A stretch of DNA of 64,000 nucleotides from Verrucomicrobiales bacterium (GTDB taxonomy: Bacteria > Verrucomicrobiota > Verrucomicrobiia > Verrucomicrobiales > DEV007). How positions within the stretch are numbered: the first letter of the stretch is position 1; each line of letters opens with the position of its first letter. The notes under the pieces are model-generated. The model was not told the DNA's origin and did no database searches. It saw nothing but the letters and a program-made list of their open reading frames with translations. The stretch covers positions 196,354 to 260,353 of the forward strand of contig JARGPJ010000007.1 in NCBI GenBank assembly GCA_029212615.1, given 5' to 3'. The translations under genes and the position numbers were made by a program. This document shows positions 1 through 8,765 of the stretch, piece by piece.

Positions 1-464
1 TCGACGCTGGGAGGTCTCATGTGGCGGGGATCCTGTGCGCCTGCCTGGTCCGGATTCAAATAAGGGCCTTCGACATGAAGAAAAGGGGCGCGGGCGAAGC
101 GTTGATTCTCGCGGTATTTCCCTGCGGCCTCCGCCATCGCGAGAGTGTGTTCAGCGGTTGCTGTCCAGGTCGTCGGCAGGAAGGTGGTGACCCCTTCCGC
201 GAGCTTGGCTTCGGCGATCGTTTCAACGGCTTTAAGTGAAGCATCCGAGAGGTCGAAGCCGTTTGCTCCGTGCGTGTGGATATCGATAAATCCAGCGCTG
301 AGATAAGTGTCGCCGGCACCGTCGAAAATGACACGGCTGCCGGCGGGCGGATCATGGCCTTCGATGAGTTGGCCAATCCTCCCTTCATCGTCGATTTCGA
401 CACAGACCGGTCGAATCAACGAATTTGGAGAAACAAGAAGGACATCTGCTATGACGACTGGCAT
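1..464 (-). CDS. nagA: N-acetylglucosamine-6-phosphate deacetylase, N-terminal part (cut by window edge)
   Basis: The reading frame begins with ATG at 464 and runs off the left edge, giving about 154 residues. It shows the amidohydrolase metal motif GFIDIHTHG (about residues 53-61), then VTTFLPTTW, and the NagA substrate-loop motif HVEGPYLNPDQAGAQ. NagA removes the acetyl group from GlcNAc-6-phosphate in the cytoplasm, feeding amino-sugar catabolism or wall recycling. It lies 20 bp after the TPR gene on the same strand, so the two may be cotranscribed. No clear Shine-Dalgarno site is visible. The family call is firm; the C-terminal half with the remaining metal and catalytic residues is outside the window. 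Confidence 0.88.
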   Translation of the reverse strand, partial: MPVVIADVLLVSPNSLIRPVCVEIDDEGRIGQLIEGHDPPAGSRVIFDGAGDTYLSAGFIDIHTHGANGFDLSDASLKAVETIAEAKLAEGVTTFLPTTWTATAEHTLAMAEAAGKYRENQRFARAPFLHVEGPYLNPDQAGAQDPRHMRPPSV

Positions 465-484
465 CGCAAAGGTCCCAAAGTCTT

Positions 485-1414
485 CTAGTTAGCGTCGGCC
501 GGCTTCTCAGCAGGCGCTTTTTTCGCTTTCGGGGAAGGAGTTTGCTTCGTTTTCGGAGCGGCAGGCCCTTTGCCTTTTGCTTTCGAAGCCCCGTTTCCGG
601 GAGCGGCTTTCGCCTTGTTGCCTTTACCTTTCGCTTTTCCTTTGCCCGGAGCGGGCCCGCCGGATGCAGGAGCGGCAGCTTTCGGCGCTTCGTCTTCGTC
701 GGCAGCTTTCGGTGCCGGGGGAGTAGGACGTGCGACGACTGGCGGGTTTCCGACTTTCAAGAGGCTTAGTTTGTCTTCCGCGTAGGCAAAGTAGGGATTG
801 CCGGGATGGAGGGTATAAGACTCTTCATAGCGTTGCTCGGCCGCTTCCTTGTCGCCCTCTTCAAGCGCGAGGTCGCCCAGGCGAATACGGGCAAGAGGAG
901 TCAGTTCCCCATCGGGTTGAACTTCAATTGTCTTTTCGTAAAAAGCCTTCGCCTGTTCTTTATCTCCGGAAATGTGATAAAGGTTTCCGAGGGCAAAAAC
1001 CCCTTGTGGGTAGCGGGGATGGTCGGTGAATTCCGAAGTAAATGCCTCGAGGGTAGCGCGGGCATCCTCGGGTTTTCCCTGATCAATTTGCAGTTCAGCC
1101 TTGCTCAGGATCGCATTGCCTGCCGCAGCAGTCCCCGGATATTCGACATTCACGGCGTCGAAGGCGGCAATCTCATTCTTATCGAGAGCGACGGAGTAAG
1201 CGTTTGCGGCATCGAGGTGCTTCTGCTTCTTCACCTGACTGATGACGAGGGCTCCGCAAATTCCGAGAGCGATCAGTGCCGCGAGGATGAGAATCTTGTT
1301 CCGGTTGCGTTCAATGCCATCCATAACCTTGGCGGCATCAGAAGCTGCAAGGGCTTCGATTTCCTCCGGCTCTTCGGCTGGGTTTTCGGATGGTTTTTCG
1401 GGGCGATCTGACAT
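485..1414 (-). CDS. Membrane-anchored TPR protein with basic low-complexity tail
   Basis: This is a 309-residue protein. An acidic N-terminus (1-38) is followed by one hydrophobic segment (about 41-60), flanked inside by ERNRNK, so the rest should be periplasmic. TPR-like helices span about 65-220 (for example the repeat around EQAKAFYEKTIEVQP). The last 90 residues are almost only Ala, Pro, Lys and Gly, with AKGKG-type repeats. The architecture resembles YfgM-type ancillary proteins of envelope assembly, but no specific function can be assigned. It sits between cysK, with a likely terminator in the gap, and nagA. Confidence 0.75.
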   Translation of the reverse strand: MSDRPEKPSENPAEEPEEIEALAASDAAKVMDGIERNRNKILILAALIALGICGALVISQVKKQKHLDAANAYSVALDKNEIAAFDAVNVEYPGTAAAGNAILSKAELQIDQGKPEDARATLEAFTSEFTDHPRYPQGVFALGNLYHISGDKEQAKAFYEKTIEVQPDGELTPLARIRLGDLALEEGDKEAAEQRYEESYTLHPGNPYFAYAEDKLSLLKVGNPPVVARPTPPAPKAADEDEAPKAAAPASGGPAPGKGKAKGKGNKAKAAPGNGASKAKGKGPAAPKTKQTPSPKAKKAPAEKPADAN

Positions 1415-1445
1415 GATGCTTTTTAAAAGGCGTTAAGAAACTTCG

Positions 1446-1470
1446 GCCGCTCTCACTCCGGAGAGACGGC
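1446..1470 (-). terminator. Probable intrinsic terminator after cysK
   Basis: An inverted repeat in the 99-bp gap pairs GCCG+CTCTC with GAGAG+CGGC (one bulged base, 6-nt loop). Read on the minus strand it is followed by CGAAGTTTCTT, a weak T-rich tail. It would separate cysK from the TPR gene. Confidence 0.45.
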
Positions 1471-1513
1471 TTTGCTTTGCGGGGCGGCTAAAATAGCGGG
1501 TTTTTCCGGTTTG

Positions 1514-2503
1514 TCAGCTTCCAACTGCAGCGCGTGCTTCATCGGCCAGCGGGGTGGAAAGGTAACGTTCCCCGGTTGAGCAGGCGATGGTGACGATGAG
1601 CTTCCCGGCATTCTCGGGGCGTTTTGCTATTTCGATGGCTGCGCAGACATTCGCTCCAGTGCTGATACCGACGAGAATACCCTCTTCTTTGGCGATGCGG
1701 CGGGCCATTGCGAATGACTCGTCGTTTCCGACTTTGATACATTCGACGATTTGGTCCTCACCGTTACTTCCTTTGAGGTGAAGGTTGCCGGGGATGAATC
1801 CGGCACCAGTGCCCTGAATTTTGTGAGGTCCGGGAGTGAGCTCTTCACCGGCAAGTGTCTGGCTGATGACAGGGGAGTCTTCCGGTTCGGCGACGATCAC
1901 CTGAATATCCGGATTCTTTGCCTTGAGGCCTTCAACGCAACCGGTTGCTGTTCCTCCGGTGCCGACCGCTGAAACGACGATATCGACCTTCCCGCCGGTG
2001 TCTTCCCAGATTTCTTCTGCGGTCGTATTGGCATGAACGGCAGGGTTTGCGGGATTTGCAAACTGCTGAGGAATAAATGAGTTCGGTGTGTTTGCCGCGA
2101 TTTCCTCAGCCTTGGCGATCGCGCCTTTCATGCCTTTGGGAGCTTCGGTGAGAACGAGATCCGCCCCGAGGAGCGCGAGGAGGGTGCGGCGCTCGAGGCT
2201 CATCGACTCGGGCATGGTGAGGATAAGCTTGTAGCCTTTGGCTGCGCAAACGAAGGCGAGTGCGATTCCCGTGTTTCCACTCGTGGGTTCGACAATGACC
2301 GAATCTTTCGTGATCTCACCGGCCGCTTCCGCAGCTTCGATCATGGCCATGCCAATGCGGTCCTTCACGGAACCCAGTGGATTAAAGAATTCACATTTTA
2401 GCGCGATGGTTGCATCAAGTCCTTCGCTCACGCGGTTGAGTTTAACGAGAGGAGTTCCGCCAACTGTTTCGACGATGTTGTTGTAGATTTTTCCGTGAGC
2501 CAT
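1514..2503 (-). CDS. cysK: Cysteine synthase A (O-acetylserine sulfhydrylase)
   Basis: This 329-residue fold-type II PLP enzyme makes L-cysteine from O-acetylserine and sulfide in the cytoplasm. Lys47 in NPLGSVKDR is the expected PLP lysine. PTSGNTG (73-79) binds the substrate carboxylate and GTGGT (181-185) binds the PLP phosphate. [11 protein letters not shown] further on is also typical of CysK. Length and motif spacing match the family. The ATG at 2503 has no recognisable Shine-Dalgarno site. It diverges from phhB across 215 bp. Confidence 0.95.
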   Translation of the reverse strand: MAHGKIYNNIVETVGGTPLVKLNRVSEGLDATIALKCEFFNPLGSVKDRIGMAMIEAAEAAGEITKDSVIVEPTSGNTGIALAFVCAAKGYKLILTMPESMSLERRTLLALLGADLVLTEAPKGMKGAIAKAEEIAANTPNSFIPQQFANPANPAVHANTTAEEIWEDTGGKVDIVVSAVGTGGTATGCVEGLKAKNPDIQVIVAEPEDSPVISQTLAGEELTPGPHKIQGTGAGFIPGNLHLKGSNGEDQIVECIKVGNDESFAMARRIAKEEGILVGISTGANVCAAIEIAKRPENAGKLIVTIACSTGERYLSTPLADEARAAVGS

Positions 2504-2718
2504 GAGATGAGGTGGGGTAAGGCCGGAAAGTGTTTTCCGGCTTTGAGAATTTGTCTCTAGGGGTATAGCGAAATCGGGGAGGGTTGCAATGCGAATTTCC
2601 GCCGCGTGAAAGGAACGAAAAAAGCGTAGATTGGGACTTGCGCATTCAATTTTGTCCTATAGCGATTAGGAATCCTCCGGTATGCGGAGCCACCTCCAAC
2701 AACACACCTCCTGCAGTC

Positions 2719-3003
2719 ATGTCTGATCTACTCGAAGAAGAAGAGTTAAATGCCCTTCTGAAAAAGCTTCCGGAATGGGATATCGAGAAAAAAACCATCT
2801 TTCGCATCGTTGAATTCGATGAGTTCATGGAAGGAATCGACTTCGTTGACGCTGTCGCTGAGATTGCGGAGGAAAACGAGCATCACCCGGACATTGATAT
2901 CCGCTGGTGCACGATCACGCTGACCTTGACGACACATGATATCGGGGGCCTCACTGAGCTTGATTTCGAAGTGGCGAAGAAGATCGATACTTTGCTGGAT
3001 TAA
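2719..3003 (+). CDS. phhB: Pterin-4a-carbinolamine dehydratase
   Basis: This 94-residue protein has the PCD/DCoH core: EENEHHPDIDIRW followed by TLTLTTHDIGGLTELDF. The His-His-Pro and later His are the active-site residues of the family. The enzyme dehydrates 4a-hydroxytetrahydropterin during pterin recycling. The frame is open upstream to 2584, but the family normally starts just before the SDLLEEEEL-type segment, so the ATG at 2719 is chosen. No phenylalanine hydroxylase gene lies nearby. Confidence 0.9.
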   Translation: MSDLLEEEELNALLKKLPEWDIEKKTIFRIVEFDEFMEGIDFVDAVAEIAEENEHHPDIDIRWCTITLTLTTHDIGGLTELDFEVAKKIDTLLD

Positions 3004-3015
3004 AGAATCGCCCTG

Positions 3016-3141
3016 AAGCCGGAGGATACCCGGCTTGAATTTTATGTCCCGGCAGGACTCGCCGGGCCCGCGTCCAGGAAGCAACAGGCAGTTCTTCAAA
3101 CTGTTCCCGCTGCGGCGGGAAGGGTATTGGGGAGCCCTTCC
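3016..3141. other. Cluster of four hairpins between convergent genes
   Basis: Four short perfect inverted repeats lie in the 166-bp gap: AAGCCGG/CCGGCTT (3016-3036), CCCGGC/GCCGGG (3048-3066), TTCCCGC/GCGGGAA (3104-3121) and GGAAGGG/CCCTTCC (3118-3141, overlapping the third). The first is followed by GAATTTTA and could end phhB transcription. The others could serve the minus-strand methyltransferase gene or be a palindromic repeat element. Confidence 0.5.
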
Positions 3142-3169
3142 GGATTCTGTTGAAGGCAGAAACGGGACC

Positions 3170-4015
3170 TTAAGCCCCGAGCCGTTTTCTTGCCTCGGTT
3201 AGGTAAACGTCGTCAATTTCAAAGCCGGTGAATTTCCCCAGACCGGCGTGAGCGGCGGCGATGGCGGCGTTTCCGATGCCGAGAAAGGGATCCATCATTG
3301 TCATTTCTCCCGGGTCACCCCCGTGGAGAAGAATGCATTTTCTAGCGAGTTCGACCGGAAAGGTTGCAGGGTGTGGCCGGTCTTTACTGCGGTGTTTAAT
3401 GGTTTCGTAAGGAACATACCAATTGTTCCCGCGGCAGCGTTTGTCTTTTCCTTTGGTGTGCCCCCAGCGGGTGATGTTGCTCTTATCCGCGTAGGGAACG
3501 CCGACGGCAAGGCGGTCGACAGGGACTTTTCCGGACTTGGTAAAATGAAACACATACTCGTGGCAGTCGTTGAGGAAGCGTTTCGAGTTGATTGGTTTAA
3601 AATGCCCGACGGAGACGGGATCACTGTCGCGCGGTTCCACCGTAATCGATTTGATCCAGTGGATTGTGTTCTGCAACTGGAAGAGGTTCCTCAGGGAGAG
3701 GGCAATCTCATGCGGCATCCAGGGCTGAGCCGGAGCGGCACCGACGTTGAGAAAGAATGAGCCGCCCGGCTTGAGGAGACGGTTTACTTCGGTGGCCCAT
3801 TCCAGAGACCAGGCGAGATAGGCTTCACTGCTGAGATTGTCGCTGTAGTTGGCGTATTTTATCCCCAGATTGTAGGGTGGGGACGTGACGACAAGGTCGA
3901 CGGATTCGTCGGAGAGAGTCTTCATTCCCTCGACGCAGTCTCCGGGACGGAGATCAAAAGAGGTCTCGCTGGTTATGCGATTCTCCAGTCCGGGGAGGTG
4001 GTCGGGGTCGGGCAT
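3170..4015 (-). CDS. Orphan DNA methyltransferase (N4-cytosine/N6-adenine type)
   Basis: This 281-residue protein has motif IV TSPPYN at 44-49 and the AdoMet-binding motif I DPFLGIGN near the C-terminus (about 242-249). That order (IV before I) marks the beta-type group that includes many solitary methylases. The S/TSPPY form is common among N4-cytosine enzymes, but base specificity cannot be settled here. The frame is open upstream to 4225, but that part overlaps the glycerate kinase gene in another frame, so the ATG at 4015 is preferred. No restriction endonuclease gene is adjacent, so it is more likely regulatory or orphan than part of an R-M system. Confidence 0.85.
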   Translation of the reverse strand: MPDPDHLPGLENRITSETSFDLRPGDCVEGMKTLSDESVDLVVTSPPYNLGIKYANYSDNLSSEAYLAWSLEWATEVNRLLKPGGSFFLNVGAAPAQPWMPHEIALSLRNLFQLQNTIHWIKSITVEPRDSDPVSVGHFKPINSKRFLNDCHEYVFHFTKSGKVPVDRLAVGVPYADKSNITRWGHTKGKDKRCRGNNWYVPYETIKHRSKDRPHPATFPVELARKCILLHGGDPGEMTMMDPFLGIGNAAIAAAHAGLGKFTGFEIDDVYLTEARKRLGA

Positions 4016-4076
4016 CTTCCTGACTTCGTTGAATCTGCTCTGAATTGCAATCGTGGTCTGAGCGCGGAGGTGGACA

Positions 4077-5180
4077 TCAGGTGAGCGATCGGCCTGCAAA
4101 GGAGGAGGCTGCGGAGCGGAGATTGGATTTCCCGTTCGACATATTCGTTTCCAGGGGTTCATCAGGATTTCGGATCTCAATGATTTCCCCGAACGAATCT
4201 TCGAGGTTATCTTCGCTGATACCACAGAATGTCACGATCGATTTTCCGTGTTTTTTTGCCAGTGTCGCGACACCGAAAGGTGCTTTGCCTTCGAGTGACT
4301 GCCGGTCGAGACTTCCTTCTCCGGTGATGACCAGGTCGGCACGTTCAATCGCCGCCTCGATTCCGAGAAGTTCGGAAACGAGTTCGAAACCTGGAGTGAG
4401 TGTTGCCGCGAGGAACACGAGGCTGCCGAAGCCGAGGCCTCCCGCGGCGCCGGATCCGGCCTCATTTGCCTGAGCTTCGGCCCCTAGAAGGGAAACAAGG
4501 TGATTGAGCCGTTCTTCATGCAGGGGGAACTGATCTTCAGCAATGCCTTTCTGTGGGCCGTAGACCCGGGTGCACCCTTCGGGACCGAGAAGTGGATTGA
4601 TGACGTCGCAGGCGACGAGGACCGGGGGAAGAGGCGGGCCCTGCGGCGGGTGAATCTCGACGACGTCTTTCAGCCGGTGAGGGAGGTCGATGATTTCCTC
4701 TCCGCGGTCATTCAGGAAACGCCATCCCAGCGCGAGAACCATGCCGGTGCCACCGTCATTTGTCGCGCTGCCGCCAATGCCGAGGATGATCTTCGTCACG
4801 CCTTGTGAGAGAGCTGAACGAATCAGTTCCCCGGTGCCGAAGGTATTTGCATGAAGGGGATCGCGTTCCTCCGGGGAAAGCATGGCGAGTCCGGATGCTG
4901 TTGCCATTTCGATGACAGCCGTCTTTCCCTGATCGATGATGCCGTAGCCCGCCTCAATAGGCGCACCGAGAGCATTGTTGACTTCAAGCTCGACCCATTT
5001 CCCTCCACAAAACCCGGTCAGAGAATGAGCCAGGCCATCACCGCCATCAGCAATTGGGATAGATTCGATATGGAGGTCACGGCGGGGCGAGCCTGCATTG
5101 AGCCCTTCGCTGATAGCGCGGCAGGCTTCTTTGGCGGTGAGGGAGCCTTTGAACTTATCACTGGCGACGAGGATATTCAT
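4077..5180 (-). CDS. Glycerate 2-kinase (GarK/GlxK family)
   Basis: This 367-residue protein starts with the family N-terminus ASDKFKGSLTA, followed by ADGGDG (44-49), FGTGE (114-118) and GIGGSATNDGG (134-144). The later GAAGGLGFG and ITGEGSLD segments are also characteristic. The enzyme phosphorylates D-glycerate with ATP in the cytoplasm to 2-phosphoglycerate, feeding glyoxylate or glucarate carbon into glycolysis. It starts 6 bp after the ATPase gene, so they are probably cotranscribed. The last 15 residues are rich in Ser and Ala and look unconserved. Confidence 0.92.
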   Translation of the reverse strand: MNILVASDKFKGSLTAKEACRAISEGLNAGSPRRDLHIESIPIADGGDGLAHSLTGFCGGKWVELEVNNALGAPIEAGYGIIDQGKTAVIEMATASGLAMLSPEERDPLHANTFGTGELIRSALSQGVTKIILGIGGSATNDGGTGMVLALGWRFLNDRGEEIIDLPHRLKDVVEIHPPQGPPLPPVLVACDVINPLLGPEGCTRVYGPQKGIAEDQFPLHEERLNHLVSLLGAEAQANEAGSGAAGGLGFGSLVFLAATLTPGFELVSELLGIEAAIERADLVITGEGSLDRQSLEGKAPFGVATLAKKHGKSIVTFCGISEDNLEDSFGEIIEIRNPDEPLETNMSNGKSNLRSAASSFAGRSLT

Positions 5181-5186
5181 TTGAGG

Positions 5187-6407
5187 TCAGCCTTTCCGGA
5201 TCGACATGAGTTCATCGATCAAGTCAGCGAGTTCATCCTGATCCTCCGTCTCCTGAATTTCCCGTTTGAGACGGGAAAGTTTTGTTTGGTTCGGCCGGGC
5301 CGAAGTCGCCCTGGTTCCGTTAACGGGTAATTTGATCGGCTCGGTGGGCGCCTCAGCTTTGCTTGTGCTGTTGATGGAAACTCCCTTCTCTTCGTCGAAG
5401 GCGAGCGTGAAGATTTCGTAGCTTTCAAAGAGCCTGGCTATTTCTGAACTTAGGGTCGCGACGAAGAGCTGCGAACCCGTTTCGCCGAAGTCGAAAAGGC
5501 AATCAGTCAAAAAACGCTTCGCGAGAGGAATGCTGAGACCGTTCTCAGGTTCATCAATGGCACGGAATTTTTTCATCCCCGGCTGCTTTCGCTGTTGGTT
5601 TAAGAGGTGGCCGCTGCGAAGCAGATAGCGTTGTAAACCGGGACTGAGAGATGAGAACGGAATCGATTCACCGGTGCGGCCGGATAGGAGCCCGGCCGGT
5701 GCGGTGGCGGGAAACCTGATGTTCGCCGGGGCCAGGACCGGTTTCCAGGCGAGGGCGATTTCGCCGAGGAGGTCAGGAAGGCCCGCTTCGAATTCCTCTT
5801 CGACTGCCGCGATCGTTTTTTCCCGGTTCTCCGGCTGCTTCAGGAAGGTGTTAAAGTCCGCGGTTCTTTCATCGGTGATTCCATTGACCAATTCTCTGAG
5901 ATCATCGGCAGGCATGGAGTCGATCAGGTCCATGGCGGGACTCATCCAGGCGGCGGCTGTTTCAGGGGCGGAGAGACTTTCGTCGTCGTTGACGTGATAG
6001 TCATCGAACTGATCGTTGAACTCCCGAAAGCCCATCCCGGAGTCGAGGAAGGCCTCCCATCCAGGGGCATTCTCGATGTCGCTGCTGAACCAGCGATGGA
6101 CTGAGCCGGGCGAACCCAGGGCAAGGCCGTTTCGAGCGAGGAAGACGGATTGAGTTCCCAGCTCATATTCAGTCAGGATTAAAGCGTTCACTTCTCTTTC
6201 CTCGTCAACCGCGATCGGGAGAATATCGGGGGATACCGCATGATAGAGCTGCGCCAGGATAGTTGATTTTCCGCTGCCATTGGGGCCGGTGAGGCAGATT
6301 CGGCGGGGTGCATGCCCCGTCGCTGGATCACTGAAGTTCAAATCACAGAGTCGGAACTGCTGAAATTGGGAAAGGATGAGTCGTTTAACTTGTTGGACTT
6401 CCGGCAT
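5187..6407 (-). CDS. ABC/SMC-like AAA ATPase of unknown role
   Basis: This 406-residue protein has Walker A GPNGSGKST (41-49), a signature-like SSLSPGLQR (about 252-260) and Walker B in the form IDEPENGLS (284-292). The arrangement is that of OLD/RecF-like ATPases that sense or process DNA or RNA ends. There is no long coiled coil and no TOPRIM domain. The C-terminal 60 residues are acidic and helical (QETEDQDELADLIDEL). It heads a minus-strand run with glycerate kinase and the DNA methyltransferase. Whether the three act together is unknown. Confidence 0.75.
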   Translation of the reverse strand: MPEVQQVKRLILSQFQQFRLCDLNFSDPATGHAPRRICLTGPNGSGKSTILAQLYHAVSPDILPIAVDEEREVNALILTEYELGTQSVFLARNGLALGSPGSVHRWFSSDIENAPGWEAFLDSGMGFREFNDQFDDYHVNDDESLSAPETAAAWMSPAMDLIDSMPADDLRELVNGITDERTADFNTFLKQPENREKTIAAVEEEFEAGLPDLLGEIALAWKPVLAPANIRFPATAPAGLLSGRTGESIPFSSLSPGLQRYLLRSGHLLNQQRKQPGMKKFRAIDEPENGLSIPLAKRFLTDCLFDFGETGSQLFVATLSSEIARLFESYEIFTLAFDEEKGVSINSTSKAEAPTEPIKLPVNGTRATSARPNQTKLSRLKREIQETEDQDELADLIDELMSIRKG

Positions 6408-6502
6408 GGGATGGGGAGTTTACGGTAGGAAGCGCAATGCTTCAACCAGCGTGCGTCATGGCGGTATTGACGGAAAGTGGCGAAGTGTCGAGGATGTTTT
6501 TA

Positions 6503-8116
6503 ATGACCTGTCGATATTTTCTTCTGATCTGCCTGTTCCTCTTAATCTTCCCGGCAAAGGGAGAAGAACGCCCCAATATTCTTTTTGCCTTCGCCGATGA
6601 TTGGGGGCGCTACGCAAGTATCTATACGGAGACGGACGGGGAGGGGACGATCAATGATCTCATCGAAACACCGAATATTGATCGCATCGCCCGCGAAGGG
6701 ATCCTTTTTAACAATGCTTTTGTGACCTCCCCTAGCTGTACGCCGTGCCGCAGCTCTCTTCTTTCAGGACAGTACTTTTTCCGCACAGGACAGGGAGCCA
6801 TTTTGCAGGGGGCCATTTGGGATCCGGAGATCCCGAGTTTTCCTCTATTGCTGAAAGACAATGGGTACCACATTGGAAAATTGTTTAAGGTGTGGGGGCC
6901 GGGAGAGCCAAAAGATGCTCCTTTCGGTGAACAGGAGTTCGGATTCGAGATCAAGGGTCCCAGCTTTAATGGATTTTCTCAGCATGCTTCAAAGGCTGTT
7001 GAGAAGGGGGATTCGGTCGAAGAAGCGAAAGGGGAGCTCCTCAACCATGTCGAAAAGCAGTTCGATGGATTTCTTAACTCGCAGCCCGATGATAAGCCTT
7101 TCTTTTTCTGGTTCGGCCCGACCAATGTTCATCGTAAATGGATTCGCGGCTCCGGGAAGGATTTGTGGGCGCTCGAACCGGATGAACTGAAAGGTAAGAT
7201 GCCGGCGTTTCTTCCTGACGTACCGGAGGTGAGAGAAGATCTCGCCGACTACCTCGGTGAAGCGATGGCGTTCGATGCCGCAGTAGGGGTGCTTCTCAGG
7301 CAGCTCGAAGCAGCGGGTAAGCTGGATGACACGCTGATCGTAGTGAGTGGCGATCATGGTGCTCCCGGGTTTCCCCGGGGGAAGTGCAATCTCTACGATT
7401 TCGGTTCCGCAGTGACGCTCGCGGCAAGGTGGGGAAATGGAAGAATTCCCGGGAATCGGGTCGTCGAGGATTTTGTGAACCTCATGGATCTTGCGCCGAC
7501 ATTCCTCGAGGCAGGTGGCACCGAAATTCCTGACGTGATGACTGGCAGGAGCCTTATTGATGTGTTCACTTCTGAAAAGTCCGGGTTGGTTGACCCTGCC
7601 CGAACCTGGGTGGTGACGGGGAGGGAGCGGCATGTTGCGGAGGCGCGCGCAGGCAATAAGCCATACCCGCAACGGGCGATTCGAACAGAGGAGCACCTTT
7701 ATATCGTGAATTTTGAGCCGGAACGATGGCCGATGGGGTCACCCGGTTCTGTCGCTAATCACATCACCCCTGACCACGAAGCACTGGTAGAGGATACCTT
7801 CGTCGTTTTTGGAGATCTCGATGCCGGACCGACTAAGGCCTGGATGGTGGAAAATCGTGATCACACCGACTATCAGCGGCACTTTCAGCTTGGATTTGGA
7901 AAGCGACCTGAGGTGGAACTCTATGTTCTTGCAGAGGATCCTGATCAGGTCGATAACCGGGCCGGGGATCCGGCGCTTGCTTCGATAGAGAAGGAATTGC
8001 GGGAGCGGCTCATGAAAGAACTGACTGCAGCCGGTGATCCCCGTCTCCTTGAAGATCCGGTTCGATACGAATCGATGCCGTTCACCGGTCCAAATCCCCC
8101 GAAACCGAAAAGGTGA
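6503..8116 (+). CDS. Secreted sulfatase, formylglycine type
   Basis: This is a 537-residue alkaline-phosphatase-fold sulfatase. The signal peptide is about 1-20 and the metal-binding DD is at 32-33. The formylglycine motif C79-T-P-C-R83 fits CxPxR, and a C-terminal metal site reads SGDHG. The ATG at 6503 is chosen because GAGG lies 9 nt upstream and it leaves a standard signal peptide. In-frame ATGs at 6437 and 6494 also exist. The substrate is unknown, presumably a sulfated glycan or sulfate ester in the periplasm. It stops 16 bp from the convergent dcd gene. Confidence 0.88.
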   Translation: MTCRYFLLICLFLLIFPAKGEERPNILFAFADDWGRYASIYTETDGEGTINDLIETPNIDRIAREGILFNNAFVTSPSCTPCRSSLLSGQYFFRTGQGAILQGAIWDPEIPSFPLLLKDNGYHIGKLFKVWGPGEPKDAPFGEQEFGFEIKGPSFNGFSQHASKAVEKGDSVEEAKGELLNHVEKQFDGFLNSQPDDKPFFFWFGPTNVHRKWIRGSGKDLWALEPDELKGKMPAFLPDVPEVREDLADYLGEAMAFDAAVGVLLRQLEAAGKLDDTLIVVSGDHGAPGFPRGKCNLYDFGSAVTLAARWGNGRIPGNRVVEDFVNLMDLAPTFLEAGGTEIPDVMTGRSLIDVFTSEKSGLVDPARTWVVTGRERHVAEARAGNKPYPQRAIRTEEHLYIVNFEPERWPMGSPGSVANHITPDHEALVEDTFVVFGDLDAGPTKAWMVENRDHTDYQRHFQLGFGKRPEVELYVLAEDPDQVDNRAGDPALASIEKELRERLMKELTAAGDPRLLEDPVRYESMPFTGPNPPKPKR

Positions 8117-8132
8117 GCGTTGACCGCCAGTG

Positions 8133-8678
8133 TTAGAACTTGTTCTTCCACATCATCGACTCAACCGGAAGCGGCGTTTTGCCGTTGTATTTGGCTGAGT
8201 TTTTCTCATTGTAGGGATTCAGAATGTTCCCTTCGACCTGGAAATAGATAAGCTGTCCCACAGGCATTCCTGCATAAACCCGGACTGGTTGTTTCACCGA
8301 AATCTCGAGAGTCCAATAGTTGCAGAATCCTACATCCCCTTTACCGGCAGTTGCGTGGATGTCCATGCCGAGTCGGCCGACGCTGGACTTTCCTTCAAGG
8401 AACGGAACAGAAGTGTGACTCTCGGTGTATTCTATCGTTGAGCCGAGGTAGTTGATTTGAGGCTCGAGAACAAATCCCTCTTCCGGAATCTCAAAGTGCT
8501 CGATTTCATTGTGTTTCTTCGCGTCGAGAACACGGTTTCGGTAAGTCGCGAGATGTTTGCTCAAATGCACATCATAGCTGTTTGTCCCGAGGCATTCGCG
8601 ATCGTAGGGTTCAATCACGATTTCACCACGTTCCATTGCATCGAGAATTTCGGAGTCGGCCAGAATCATAGGCTTCAC
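8133..8678 (-). CDS. dcd: dCTP deaminase
   Basis: This 181-residue protein has the trimeric dUTPase-fold motifs of Dcd: EGKSSVGRLGMDIHATAG (96-112, with S98-S99 and R102) and the catalytic glutamate E125 in YWTLEI. The enzyme deaminates dCTP to dUTP for thymidylate synthesis. The absence of the bifunctional dUTPase features is not certain from sequence alone. It diverges from cmk, so two genes of cytidine nucleotide metabolism share one 87-bp promoter region. Confidence 0.92.
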   Translation of the reverse strand: MKPMILADSEILDAMERGEIVIEPYDRECLGTNSYDVHLSKHLATYRNRVLDAKKHNEIEHFEIPEEGFVLEPQINYLGSTIEYTESHTSVPFLEGKSSVGRLGMDIHATAGKGDVGFCNYWTLEISVKQPVRVYAGMPVGQLIYFQVEGNILNPYNEKNSAKYNGKTPLPVESMMWKNKF

Positions 8679-8765
8679 GGATAAGGAGCGAGTCGCCTCG
8701 GAGCAAGAGGTTTTTACAAAGGAAAATCGTTGCGACGAAACCGAGTGCGGGGCAATCTACGCGAA

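Noticed and set aside
806-1411. 201-codon open frame antisense to the TPR gene
   Set aside because: Mirrors a well-supported gene, with no motif or signal of its own. The same applies to long antisense frames at 3248-3760, 6989-7696, 11415-12047, 13579-14088 and 50293-50877.
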